A DNA stretch of 64,000 bases from Planctomycetaceae bacterium. GTDB taxonomy: Bacteria; Planctomycetota; Phycisphaerae; Sedimentisphaerales; UBA12454. The stretch's first letter is position 1. Every line of letters starts with the position of its first letter. The position numbers and the translations under genes are program-made. This document shows, in pieces, positions 26,078 through 35,591 of this stretch. The stretch spans positions 124,001 through 188,000 of the forward strand of contig JAJFVK010000013.1 in assembly GCA_021371795.1 (NCBI GenBank). Reading direction: 5' to 3'. The notes below the pieces were generated by a model. The model ran no database searches. It was given only the letters and a program-made list of their open reading frames with translations, and had not been told where the DNA came from.

Positions 26078-26912
26078 GCGAAATAAAAATCATATAGTCA
26101 AGGTCGTTGACGCCATAACGCTCATGGTCAAGCGAATTATCGGCATACAACACACCGTAACATTCCTTGTCGCTCATAATGGGTGCAATAATCGCGGAAT
26201 TAACCTTGCTGTCGCTTTCTGTTCGCAGCGGCAGACGCGGAATAAGAATATACTGATGATTCTTCAAGGCCTCTTTGACTTTCAATGAAAACGCGAGGTC
26301 TTCCAATTTTACAGAAGTACCGCTGATTGACTTTCCTTTAGAAAACTCAACAGCACCCTGCGGGTCTTTTCGCAATCCGACCCAGACGTGAAAAGGATTA
26401 AACTGATGAAAGAGTAAATCCACAACCGCTTTGACCATCTCCTGACTGTCGAGGCACTTGCAAATCGTATTCGCGGCGTAAGCGAAATCTTTGCCGCGTT
26501 TGGCCTGCATCTTTATCAGCGCCGCATCTGAACTTTCAAGATGACGCACAACAACCTGCGCATCGTGCAAAGTCGCATGCAAAGTATCTTCAAGGCTTAT
26601 AATCGGAACGCCAGCTTTTTCGCTCTCCTCGATGCGTATCTCGATTTGAAAATCAGCAATTTTCAGAATATCGCCGTCTTTTATTTCGGCTTTCTGAATG
26701 ATATCTTTGTTGAGATATGTCTTATTGGCTGAATCAAGGTCTTCGGCGACCCATTTGCCATCCGTTGTGGTGTAAATTACGGTATGCTGACGCGAAACAG
26801 CCCTGTCCGGCAGAAAAACCTGGCTGCCTATTTGTCTGCCTATGTAAATTGGCCCTTTTGCAAATCGTAGTTCATTGATGATTCTATCCTGGTGTTTTAC
26901 AGTAAGCCGCAT
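26046..26912 (-). CDS. FHA-GAF domain signalling protein
   Basis: 288 residues. An N-terminal FHA domain (about 20-95) has GRQIGSQVFLPDRAVSRQHTVI, the phosphothreonine-binding Gly-Arg, Ser-Arg-x-His pattern. From about 130 on, a GAF-like domain follows (SAIIAPIMSDKECYGVLYADN). No kinase or output domain is present, so it is probably an adaptor recognising Ser/Thr-phosphorylated proteins. GGAGG is the ribosome-binding site. Directly upstream lies a 120-bp sequence also found before the CBM48 gene at 35592-35948. Confidence 0.85.
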   Translation of the reverse strand: MRLTVKHQDRIINELRFAKGPIYIGRQIGSQVFLPDRAVSRQHTVIYTTTDGKWVAEDLDSANKTYLNKDIIQKAEIKDGDILKIADFQIEIRIEESEKAGVPIISLEDTLHATLHDAQVVVRHLESSDAALIKMQAKRGKDFAYAANTICKCLDSQEMVKAVVDLLFHQFNPFHVWVGLRKDPQGAVEFSKGKSISGTSVKLEDLAFSLKVKEALKNHQYILIPRLPLRTESDSKVNSAIIAPIMSDKECYGVLYADNSLDHERYGVNDLDYMIFISLMAGAFVKNI

Positions 26913-26926
26913 AGTTTAACCTCCAC

Positions 26927-27060
26927 TAATACCAATTGGTATTATTACTCTCGCATCGTGAGGTTCGTAAATTCGCTGCCAGCCCCAAAGGGATGCCAGC
27001 ACTTCGCTTCAACCGCGGAGGACGACGCGAATAATTTTCAAATCCGTATAAACCATTTGA
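26927..27060 (-). repeat. Shared upstream element, copy A (with 18-bp palindrome)
   Basis: Contains the perfect palindrome TAATACCAATTGGTATTA (26927-26944) and a core with CCGCGG and AAGCGAAG. Copy B (35964-36075) matches in the same order over about 110 bases, and in both cases the palindrome lies about 25 bases before a minus-strand start codon. AACCTC..TAATACCAAT recurs at 27112-27127. Confidence 0.6.
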
Positions 27061-27133
27061 TTTATAACAGACAAACTTGCTTTATACTATCGACACTATC
27101 CCCTATTTGTCAACCTCTAATACCAATACCAAT

Positions 27134-27165
27134 AAAAAAGGCAGGATTATAAATTCCTGCCTTTC
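27134..27165 (-). terminator. Intrinsic terminator of rpmB
   Basis: On the minus strand AAAGGCAGG/CCTGCCTTT (plus 27156-27164 and 27137-27145) is followed by a run of T. Confidence 0.85.
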
Positions 27166-27190
27166 TAAACTTTTTAATTAAAAAACGCTG

Positions 27191-27442
27191 TTAAGCCTTT
27201 TTGTAGTCTCTTTTCAATGGTTTTTGAACCAGACCCATTTTAATTGCCTTGGCAGAGACTTTAATTCTTGTAGCTTTGCCGTCAACTAAAGCCGTAACTT
27301 TGTGGATATTGGCCTTGAATTTGCGTTTTGTTATGCCGGTTGTCTTAACACCGACACCGCCTAAATATTTAGCCTTACCGCGTCTGGATATTGTATTTCC
27401 GCTCGTAGTTCTTTTGCCTAATATACTGCATACTCTTGACAT
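27191..27442 (-). CDS. rpmB: 50S ribosomal protein L28
   Basis: 83 residues, basic. MSRVCSILGKRTTSGNTIS at the N-terminus, KRKFKANIHKV in the middle and a Lys/Arg-rich tail match L28. It is a monocistronic gene with its own terminator. Only one Cys remains, so this is the non-zinc form. Confidence 0.93.
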   Translation of the reverse strand: MSRVCSILGKRTTSGNTISRRGKAKYLGGVGVKTTGITKRKFKANIHKVTALVDGKATRIKVSAKAIKMGLVQKPLKRDYKKA

Positions 27443-27555
27443 AACTCTTTTGCTCCGTTTAAATCAGTCAAATTCAATTCTTATTAGTCCTGTAAGTATA
27501 AAGATTTGTTTTGGTTTTGCAAGGGCAAATTTCGCTTTATTCAATTAATAACAAC

Positions 27556-27584
27556 TTGTCAAAAGTCCTTTTTTGGCTTATACT
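27556..27584 (+). promoter_or_regulatory. Sigma70-type promoter of dapB
   Basis: TTGTCA (27556-27561), 17-base spacer, TATACT (27579-27584). Leader of about 60 bases to the dapB ATG. Confidence 0.6.
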
Positions 27585-27651
27585 TACGACAGTTTGACAT
27601 TTAAACACGCTGTACAAATTAGATTTTTATGCAATATATAAGGAATAAACA

Positions 27652-28431
27652 ATGAAATCTAAATTAATAATCGTTGGCGCTGCCGGCCGAATGGGCAAAA
27701 GAATAGCGGCTATCGCAGCCGAATCCGGACAATTTGAAATCGTCGGAGCGGTAGATGCCGCCGGGTGCCCAGCTATCGGCACAACTTTAGAACAGACAAA
27801 TATTAAAATATCCTCTGAATTTCCGCCAAAAGCAGATGTCGTTATAGATTTTTCACTGCCTGTCGCTTTCAAAGGCACAGTCAATTACTGCCTGAAAAAT
27901 AATTGCGCACTTGTACTGGGCACAACAGGATTGTCCACGGAACAAATCAAAAAAGTCGATGAGGCCGGCAAAAAAATCCCAGTAATACAGGCGACAAATA
28001 TGAGCGTCGGAATGAATCTGCTGTTCGACATCGTCGGACAAGTTGCCAAAAGGCTCGGCGAAGAATACGATATCGAAATCATAGAGGCACATCACCGTTT
28101 CAAAAAAGACGCACCCAGCGGCTCGGCTGTGACTTTGGCAGAAAGAATCGCAGCGGCCACAGCTAAAAAATTTCCGGATTGCCTGGACATGAGCAGAAGC
28201 GGAAAAGAATGCCTTCGCAAAAAAGGCACTATCGGTATGCAGGCACTTCGGCTTGGCGATACGGTCGGAGAACATTCTGTAATGTTCGGAACTCTCGGCG
28301 AAACGGTAACGATTTCGCACAGCGCTCACAGCAGAGATACTTTCGCGGCAGGAGCCGTAAGAGCGGCAGGCTGGCTTATCGGCAAAAAAGCGGCAAGATA
28401 TTCGATGGCAGATGTTTTAGGATTGAAGTAA
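27652..28431 (+). CDS. dapB: 4-hydroxy-tetrahydrodipicolinate reductase
   Basis: 259 residues. Rossmann motif VGAAGRMGKR at the N-terminus, DFSLP, GTTGLS, and the catalytic/substrate block EAHHRFKKDAPSGSA. It catalyses the NAD(P)H-dependent step to tetrahydrodipicolinate in lysine and diaminopimelate synthesis, which fits peptidoglycan formation. AAGGAA precedes the start. The last 15 bases overlap the convergent CPBP gene. Confidence 0.95.
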   Translation: MKSKLIIVGAAGRMGKRIAAIAAESGQFEIVGAVDAAGCPAIGTTLEQTNIKISSEFPPKADVVIDFSLPVAFKGTVNYCLKNNCALVLGTTGLSTEQIKKVDEAGKKIPVIQATNMSVGMNLLFDIVGQVAKRLGEEYDIEIIEAHHRFKKDAPSGSAVTLAERIAAATAKKFPDCLDMSRSGKECLRKKGTIGMQALRLGDTVGEHSVMFGTLGETVTISHSAHSRDTFAAGAVRAAGWLIGKKAARYSMADVLGLK

Positions 28432-29241
28432 TAGAGCCAAAGCAATCTGCGAAGAATTGAAAATGCAGTGAATGAAAATCGAACGCAAAAGCGAACCGCT
28501 CTTTTCGTACACATAACCCATCGCTACCGACAAAATAAAAATTGCCGGCAGGTGCATTAAGGGGTGAAGCACGCTGAAAATCGCAGAGACCATAAATATG
28601 CTCATCCACGGTTTGTAGCCGAGATTTTCACGGAAATATGTTTGCAGCAGACCACGGAAAACAAGCTCCTCGAAAATCGGTGTAAGGCCGGCGGCGAAAA
28701 CAATCATTAAAACTCTCAAGCTGATTTGCTTATATTCAAGAAGAACCGCAAGTCCTTCATTTTTTTGCATCTGAAAATCAGAACCGAGAAAATACTCGCC
28801 CAGCATAACAACCAAAGCCAGTGAAAGCGTAACGAACGGCCAAACGATTATAAAAACCCCTGTCGATGAGATTAAATCCTGAAAAACATCTTTGGCTCTA
28901 ATACCAAAACTTTTCAGTCCGTTCACAAAATATTTCTGTGCGGAAAAGATAATAAAAAAGACCGCGACAACCTCCACGGTGAAAAAAAACGAAAACGTGG
29001 CGAATTTCTGCCGCCAGTCGGTTAGCTCCGAAGTTAAACTGTCCGCTATGCTCGAACCCAGCGAGGCAAGAGCCAGCCAGCCCAAAAGCACAGCAAACGG
29101 GAAATAATACGGCATAAAATTCGGCCTTGGCGGTGCGCTGTCGAGAGATTTTGTCCCCAATGACGTCTCTGCGAGCCATTTTATGATAAATCCGCCGCCA
29201 ACAAGAAACGTCAGCCACAAAACAATAGAATATATTATCAT
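28417..29241 (-). CDS. CPBP-family intramembrane metalloprotease (Abi/CAAX)
   Basis: 274 residues, about seven membrane segments. The two active-site motifs are FEELVFRGLLQ (EExxxR) and IFIHCIFNS (HxxxN), with a further His in VLHPLMH. It is probably an inner-membrane glutamic/metallo protease of the CAAX/Rce1-like group; its target is unknown. It is divergent from murA. Confidence 0.85.
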   Translation of the reverse strand: MIIYSIVLWLTFLVGGGFIIKWLAETSLGTKSLDSAPPRPNFMPYYFPFAVLLGWLALASLGSSIADSLTSELTDWRQKFATFSFFFTVEVVAVFFIIFSAQKYFVNGLKSFGIRAKDVFQDLISSTGVFIIVWPFVTLSLALVVMLGEYFLGSDFQMQKNEGLAVLLEYKQISLRVLMIVFAAGLTPIFEELVFRGLLQTYFRENLGYKPWMSIFMVSAIFSVLHPLMHLPAIFILSVAMGYVYEKSGSLLRSIFIHCIFNSSQIALALLLQS

Positions 29242-29258
29242 ATTTTAACCCTGCTGTT

Positions 29259-29290
29259 GCAATAATCCGCATTTTGTATTAGATTATTGC
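29259..29290. promoter_or_regulatory. Inverted repeat between the CPBP protease and murA genes
   Basis: GCAATAATC (29259-29267) and GATTATTGC (29282-29290) form a perfect 9-bp inverted repeat, overlapping a possible murA promoter (TTGCAA, 17 bases, TAGATT). A possible operator. Confidence 0.35.
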
Positions 29291-29323
29291 TTTCTTTGCA
29301 ACATTATAAAGGGATTTAAACTT

Positions 29324-30595
29324 ATGGCTATGGATATCTTTAAAATTACAGGCCCTGTGAGGCTTGACGGAACAATAAACGTTAGCAACTCGAAAAATGC
29401 AGCGCTGCCGGTTATGGCGGCGACAATTCTGGCCGGCGGCAAGAACACACTCATCGGCCTGCCGAATCTAAGCGATATCGCCGTGATGGGGCAACTGATG
29501 GAATCGCTCGGCTGCAAAAAACAAATCGTAGACGGCAATACCATTTTTGACACAACTGTAATTGACAAACCTTTCGGCGATTATGAAATCGTGCGAAAAA
29601 TGCGAGCCGGTATCTGCATACTCGGGCCACTGCTTGCCCGATGCGGCAAAGCGGAAATATCTCTGCCGGGCGGCTGCGCTATCGGGTATCGCCCTGTCGA
29701 TATTCACGTCAGAGGTTTGCAGGAAATGGGCGCTAAAATCGAGCTGAAAAACGGCTACATCGTCGCTCATTCGAACGGCGGACTGAAAGGCGCAAATATT
29801 TTTCTCGGCGGTCCGTTCGGGTCGAGCGTTCTGGCGACCGCGAATATATTATCAGCAGCAGTTCTTGCGAAAGGCAAAACCATTATCGAATACGCTGCCT
29901 GCGAACCGGAAGTTACAGACCTGGCAAACTGTCTTGTAAAAATGGGAGCTAAAATCACAGGTATTGGTTCGCCTCAATTAATAATCCACGGCGTAAAAGA
30001 ATTAAAGCCGATAGAATACAAAATTATTCCGGACAGAATCGAAGCGGGCACATTCCTTTGCGCAGCGGCGATTACAAAAGGGAAATTAAAACTTAAAAAT
30101 TGCCGACTCGACCATCTTTGGGCGGCTGTAAATAAATTAAGAAGTATGAACGTCAAAATCGACGAAACAGAAGATGGCTGCGAAGTTGAGTGCGACAGTC
30201 ATCTCGAAGCAACTGACCTCACAACGCTTCCGTATCCCGGTTTCCCGACAGATTTGCAGGCACAGTTTATGGCGTGTCTTTGTCTTGCCCGCGGCAACAG
30301 CGTTATAACTGAAAAAATATTCGAAGACAGATTTATGCACGTCGCGGAATTGAGCAGAATGTCGGCAAACCTCCGCAAAGAAGGCCCGCACGTAATTATC
30401 AGCGGTGTTGAGAAATTAACGGCCGCTCCTGTTATGGCATCGGATTTGAGAGCATCGGCCGCCCTTGTCGTTGCCGCTCTGGCAGCACATGGCGAAACAA
30501 TCATAAACCGCGTCTACCATATAGACAGAGGTTATGAGAAAATAGAAGAAAAATTAAACGCTTGCGGAGCAAATATTCAGAGACTAAGCGTGTAA
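29324..30595 (+). CDS. murA: UDP-N-acetylglucosamine 1-carboxyvinyltransferase
   Basis: 423 residues, two inside-out barrels. SNSKNAALPVMAA at the N-terminus, catalytic Cys (about C118) in SLPGGCAIGYRPVD, and late YPGFPTDLQAQFMA. First committed step of peptidoglycan synthesis; with Cys at this site the enzyme should be fosfomycin-sensitive in principle. AAAGGGA lies about 10 bases before the start. A second in-frame ATG six bases later could also be used. Confidence 0.96.
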   Translation: MAMDIFKITGPVRLDGTINVSNSKNAALPVMAATILAGGKNTLIGLPNLSDIAVMGQLMESLGCKKQIVDGNTIFDTTVIDKPFGDYEIVRKMRAGICILGPLLARCGKAEISLPGGCAIGYRPVDIHVRGLQEMGAKIELKNGYIVAHSNGGLKGANIFLGGPFGSSVLATANILSAAVLAKGKTIIEYAACEPEVTDLANCLVKMGAKITGIGSPQLIIHGVKELKPIEYKIIPDRIEAGTFLCAAAITKGKLKLKNCRLDHLWAAVNKLRSMNVKIDETEDGCEVECDSHLEATDLTTLPYPGFPTDLQAQFMACLCLARGNSVITEKIFEDRFMHVAELSRMSANLRKEGPHVIISGVEKLTAAPVMASDLRASAALVVAALAAHGETIINRVYHIDRGYEKIEEKLNACGANIQRLSV

Positions 30596-30709
30596 ATAAA
30601 ATTGCTTCAACCCAAAAATGGGACCCCGCTTCGCTTATGGGTTTTCGCTGCGCTACAACAGGCACACGGCGTCGCAAAAGCGATCCGCCTTTGAGCCAGT
30701 TCCATTTTT
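30596..30709. other. Non-coding gap with low-complexity palindromic sequence
   Basis: Holds CCC/GGG hairpins (CCCAAAAATGGG) and CGCTTCGCT-like repeats between murA and the repeat-protein gene. No gene recognised; it may contain a terminator for both convergent genes. Confidence 0.3.
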
Positions 30710-31210
30710 TTATCCGGCAAGTCCAAAGAATTTTTCCCAAAGGCCTTTGAAGAAGTTTACCGCCTCAAAATCTCTGGTTGACATACTTAATATATATTGA
30801 CCATAAGCAATTTGGCCGAGAGCGTAATAACCGTAAGCAAACTGACCGATAGCGACAACGCCAATCGCACCCTGACCAATTGAAAAGAATCCCGCGATAC
30901 TCAATTGAGCAAGAGCAAACCCCAGTGCAATCGAAAGCTGGCCTATAGCGATAACACCTATTGAAAGCTGACCCAGTGCGAAAACGCCGATAGCTTTTCT
31001 GCCGATTGCGATAACGCCTTTAGCCCAGAGTCTTTTGCCGGTTTCCGGGCAAACGCCCATTGTGATGTGGACGAGAGGAAAACTGCCGATTTTCATTTTG
31101 GATTTGAAGTCTTTGAAAAGCATCCCGCTTTCGTAGAGATATTTACGAGTTTCGCCCCAGCAACTCTGCGTTATCACATAGTCCGGCTGTTTGTTAAGCA
31201 GATTTCCCAT
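30710..31210 (-). CDS. Hydrophobic pentapeptide-like repeat protein of unknown function
   Basis: 166 residues. Residues 63-139 consist of about 15 tandem five-residue units of form (A/S)(I/L/Y)G(Q/V)x, for example AIGQL, SIGVI and AYGYY, with two one-residue insertions. Flanking parts (1-62 and 140-166) are ordinary and partly basic. Period five suggests a quadrilateral beta-helix as in pentapeptide-repeat proteins, but the inner residue here is Gly and the rest hydrophobic, so membrane association is possible. GGAGG precedes the ATG. It is 11 bases after the HD-domain nuclease gene, hence the same operon. I do not recognise the family. Confidence 0.65.
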   Translation of the reverse strand: MGNLLNKQPDYVITQSCWGETRKYLYESGMLFKDFKSKMKIGSFPLVHITMGVCPETGKRLWAKGVIAIGRKAIGVFALGQLSIGVIAIGQLSIALGFALAQLSIAGFFSIGQGAIGVVAIGQFAYGYYALGQIAYGQYILSMSTRDFEAVNFFKGLWEKFFGLAG

Positions 31211-31221
31211 AATCGCCTCCG

Positions 31222-32187
31222 TTAATCAACGACTCTTTTCCTGTAAATTTTAGAATCCAAACTTTTTATGAACGCCGTCCAGTTGGCATCGCCCGGCTCG
31301 CTGTCTATTTTGCCTGTAACCTGATTAATCTTAGCGTCGATATTGTCCAAAAAGCCGACAAGGAACGCCTCGGCAGTCATAGGCAGTTTCGGCGAACCAA
31401 ATTCATACTCGCCGTGATGGGCAAGAATTATATGTTCAAGGCTCTGGAGAATTTCTCTATTAACTTCTTTGCCTGCCGCTTCCATCGCTACGGCTTTTCG
31501 CTCCACCATATTCACCGTCATCACAATATGGCCGAGCAGTTGCCCGCTGTCGCTGTAGCCGAATGCCATTTTGTAAGTCAGCTCTTCGGTCTTGCCCATA
31601 TCGTGCAGGAATATTCCCGCCAGTACAAGGTCGGTTTGAAGCTGCGGATAGCAAGGCATCATAGCTTTTGCGGTATTGAGCATAGTATTGGTATGCTCAA
31701 GAAGGCCGCCGATATAACTGTGATGATTCGCGGTTCCGCCCGGCGCGGTGCAGAATTGCTTCATCATTTCTTTATCATTAACAAATTCACCGACGAGGGA
31801 TTTCAAAAATGGATTTTTAATTTCAGATACGATTTTTACCGTATCGTCCCACATTTGCTTTACATCTTTTTCCGTTCTCGGCAGATAATCATTAATATCC
31901 ACCTTCTCGGCAGGAACAGCATTTATCCTATCGCCAACGATTTGCATCGCGTTTTGATATATTTCGCTTCTGCCTTTGATGTGCGCGAAGCCCTCTTTGG
32001 GCAGTGAGTTGAAAAGCTCTTCGCTTGCCTGCCAGATTCTGCCGTTGACTTTGCCGGTGCGGTCGCTGACGAACATCGCGATGTACAAATCGCCGCGAGT
32101 GGTGCTGCGCAAAATCGGCTGACTAATCATATAAACGTCATCAATTGTAGTGCCCGGCTGAAGCTGATTTATGAAAATATGTCCCAT
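31222..32187 (-). CDS. OB-fold/HD-domain 3'-5' exoribonuclease, YhaM-like
   Basis: 321 residues from the ATG at 32187, which has AGGATGA upstream; an in-frame start 75 bases earlier would add a sequence with no similarity. The N-terminal OB fold (about 10-95, with VSDRTGKVNGRIW) is followed by an HD domain with HHSYIGGLLEHT, FLHDMGK and LAHHGEYEFGSPK. This order matches YhaM exonucleases, which trim RNA and single-stranded DNA in the cytosol. Confidence 0.82.
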   Translation of the reverse strand: MGHIFINQLQPGTTIDDVYMISQPILRSTTRGDLYIAMFVSDRTGKVNGRIWQASEELFNSLPKEGFAHIKGRSEIYQNAMQIVGDRINAVPAEKVDINDYLPRTEKDVKQMWDDTVKIVSEIKNPFLKSLVGEFVNDKEMMKQFCTAPGGTANHHSYIGGLLEHTNTMLNTAKAMMPCYPQLQTDLVLAGIFLHDMGKTEELTYKMAFGYSDSGQLLGHIVMTVNMVERKAVAMEAAGKEVNREILQSLEHIILAHHGEYEFGSPKLPMTAEAFLVGFLDNIDAKINQVTGKIDSEPGDANWTAFIKSLDSKIYRKRVVD

Positions 32188-32209
32188 TTGGTCATCCTGT
32201 AAAAAAAAC

Positions 32210-32276
32210 GTGAAGCGTATCTCGTGAAGCGTATTTCGTCGTTTTATCGCTTCACACTTCACGAATAACGAGATAC
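32210..32276. repeat. Inverted repeat upstream of the YhaM-like gene
   Basis: TCGTGAAG (32223-32230)/CTTCACGA (32257-32264), flanked by GTATCTCGT (32217-32225)/ACGAGATAC (32268-32276). It can form a cruciform or hairpin. It consists of repeated GTGAAGCGTAT units. Confidence 0.6.
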
Positions 32277-32307
32277 AATTCTATAAATATAGTTTAATTA
32301 TAAGGAT

Positions 32308-32427
32308 ATGCAAGCAAAAGATATAGAGCAAATCTACAATTTTCGCCTTGATTTTGGACGAGATAAGGTTACTATAAATAAAAATATAGTTACGCAAATT
32401 GTTCTTCGAAGAGAAAAATATCAATGA
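32308..32427 (+). CDS. Possible 39-residue ORF coupled to the next gene
   Basis: An open frame of 39 codons from the ATG at 32308, product charged and without a membrane segment. Its stop overlaps the start of the 198-residue gene as ATGA (32424-32427), the usual sign of translational coupling. AAGGA is only a base or two before the ATG, which is too close, so the evidence is mixed. No family recognised. Confidence 0.3.
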   Translation: MQAKDIEQIYNFRLDFGRDKVTINKNIVTQIVLRREKYQ

Positions 32428-33020
32428 TATATGGACTGCAATATCTTGGTCACGAAATATTATTCTGGCCTATTTGTTCCGGAAGAACTCTCTGGCTGGC
32501 ATCAGATAATTATTTTTTCATTGATAGAAAACTCGTATCAAAATCTGGCGGTTGTTGCTTTCGTAGTGAAGCAAAATCATCACTACAATACGGCGGCACT
32601 CAAGTACCAATTCAAATGAAAACAAAAACATCTGGTAAAGGGGGCATTGATTACGAACTTCATATAGGAGAAGATTTGATCGACAGAGGCAATCTAAAAT
32701 GTTCTTATATGTTTAAGACACCTTTTGATATTGAACAAGCCGCAGCGCAAATATTGGAAAAACCATGGCTAATACATTATGGTGGTATCAACAAACCACA
32801 AATATATGAACCACTCGTGTCAAACTTAGACTATTTAATACAGTTCAGCGTACTTTTTAGTTGTTTTATATTTTTTAATATTATCGACAGATTTTATGGT
32901 TTCAGATGGGCATCCTTAGTTTTAATTGTTTTTGTGATTATTGGTATCTGCATATCAAGATTACGAAACAGACAAAAAATTGCTAAATTTAAAAAAATGA
33001 ATCAAAATACTCCAGAGTAA
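32424..33020 (+). CDS. Hypothetical protein with two C-terminal membrane helices
   Basis: 198 residues. The first two thirds are soluble with Cys pairs (GGCCFRSE) and no motif I recognise. Residues about 139-180 form two adjacent hydrophobic segments, then a basic tail. The region is more AT-rich than its neighbours and uses codons such as ATA and AGA more often, hinting at later arrival. No partner genes except the possible 39-residue ORF overlapping its start. Confidence 0.5.
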   Translation: MIYGLQYLGHEILFWPICSGRTLWLASDNYFFIDRKLVSKSGGCCFRSEAKSSLQYGGTQVPIQMKTKTSGKGGIDYELHIGEDLIDRGNLKCSYMFKTPFDIEQAAAQILEKPWLIHYGGINKPQIYEPLVSNLDYLIQFSVLFSCFIFFNIIDRFYGFRWASLVLIVFVIIGICISRLRNRQKIAKFKKMNQNTPE

Positions 33021-33101
33021 AAATTGAAGCATCAATAATCAACAAAAAGCCATTAACTTTAAGACTTGACTAATCGGGGCAAAATCGTTACCTTTCTGGG
33101 G

Positions 33102-33195
33102 TTTTAGACGCGGATTAACGCCGATACGTTTAGACACGGATTAACACTGTAATATAAAAAAAGTACACCTCTGTGTCCTCTGTGTTCTCTGTGGC
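33102..33195. repeat. Dispersed ACGGATTAACAC and CTCTGTGTCC repeats
   Basis: TTTTAGACGCGGATTAACG, then TTTAGACACGGATTAACAC (33102-33149), and a tandem of CTCTGTGT/CTCTGTGG (33167-33195). The first part is related to 3514-3575. Non-coding, upstream of enolase. Confidence 0.55.
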
Positions 33196-33232
33196 TATAT
33201 ATAAAAAAATTAACTCTATGGCAAATTTTTAG

Positions 33233-34534
<1,302 letters not shown>

Positions 34535-34559
34535 ATAAAACTATTTAAAGCAAGGCAAT

Positions 34560-35324
34560 ATGAAATTGCCAATAATGATTTTGATTGCAGCATTGGGTTC
34601 GGTCTGTTTGGCTGAACCTAATGCCGCACCTGATAAATTAGAGCCCGGCAAAGAGGTGAGGCTCGGTTCAATAGCGGGTGAAATCCTCGTTTATGTACCA
34701 ACCGATTACAACGAAACCTGTAACTGGCCGGTGGTATTTTATTATCATGGTCAGGGGCAAACGCTTTCGACAGACTGGCTTCAAACCGCAACAGGACGCA
34801 AAGGCTTTGTTATTGTAAGCATAGAATTCGCTCCTGTGCCATCTGAACGTATGACTGCAACTCAATACAGGATTTATGTTGAGCAGGAAATGAAAAATAT
34901 TGGCGCGGTCAGGCACATGCTGCAGGGGAAACTCAAGATAGACCCAAAAATGACAATTCTTGCAGGCGTCAGCAAAGGCGGCTGGCTTGTATCAAGTATT
35001 ATTGACTATCGACCCCAAATCGGAGCCGGGGCACTGATAGCTTGTGCCGGAGTTAGAAATGGCATACTTCAGAAAACTTTCCCATTAACAAACAGATACA
35101 TCTTTATAGGAGCAGGTGAAACAGACCAAAATCTTAATGCCGCAAAAAAAGCTTCAACATATTTTCAAGGCAGAGGAGCCAATGTTGTATTCGAAGCATG
35201 GAAGGGTTTAGGACATGAGATAAACCCAAATTCACAGGTAATGCAAAAATGGTTTTCAGATTTTCGTAACAATCTCAATCGTCCCGCCTCAAAAACACCG
35301 CCGGCCGGTGAAGCAACAAAATAA
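34560..35324 (+). CDS. Exported alpha/beta hydrolase (esterase-like)
   Basis: 254 residues with a signal peptide (MILIAALGSVCLA). Nucleophile elbow GVSKGGW (S138), putative Asp in GAGETDQN and His in KGLGHEINP complete a Ser-Asp-His triad; the oxyanion strand is FYYHGQGQ. It probably hydrolyses esters (for example acetyl or feruloyl groups on polysaccharide) outside the cytoplasm; the substrate is unknown. Confidence 0.75.
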   Translation: MKLPIMILIAALGSVCLAEPNAAPDKLEPGKEVRLGSIAGEILVYVPTDYNETCNWPVVFYYHGQGQTLSTDWLQTATGRKGFVIVSIEFAPVPSERMTATQYRIYVEQEMKNIGAVRHMLQGKLKIDPKMTILAGVSKGGWLVSSIIDYRPQIGAGALIACAGVRNGILQKTFPLTNRYIFIGAGETDQNLNAAKKASTYFQGRGANVVFEAWKGLGHEINPNSQVMQKWFSDFRNNLNRPASKTPPAGEATK

Positions 35325-35591
35325 TGCCGCAGCGAGTGGTCGCTGATATGCGCTACGCATAACCTTCTGAAGTTGTGGCGAAGCGGAAAAGTCTGCTGGA
35401 ATTGATAGAAAGGTTGTTTGTCGGCAAATTAGTCGGGGATGAAATCCGTCCAGCCGAAAGTAAGTGAATGTTATAGTTAAAATTTGAATAATAGTAGGTA
35501 ATGTCAGAAAAAATGAGCCGTCCTGCTCACACAGCCATCGAATCCAACGGTTGGATTTGAAAACATTGTGCAACAGGCTCCTGACAAAATT
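35325..35591. other. Convergent gap, no gene recognised
   Basis: Contains a 17-base palindrome AATCCAACGGTTGGATT (35541-35557) and GCGAAGCGG-type motifs resembling the element upstream of the CBM48 gene. Probably decayed repeat sequence. Confidence 0.35.

Noticed and set aside
30562-30800. Overlapping small frames after murA
   Set aside because: They run through repetitive CGCTTCGCT-type sequence on both strands, with no start signal or conserved motif.
35325-35591. Insertion-sequence remnant after the esterase gene
   Set aside because: No transposase fragment can be read in any frame and no terminal repeats were found; left as unexplained gap.
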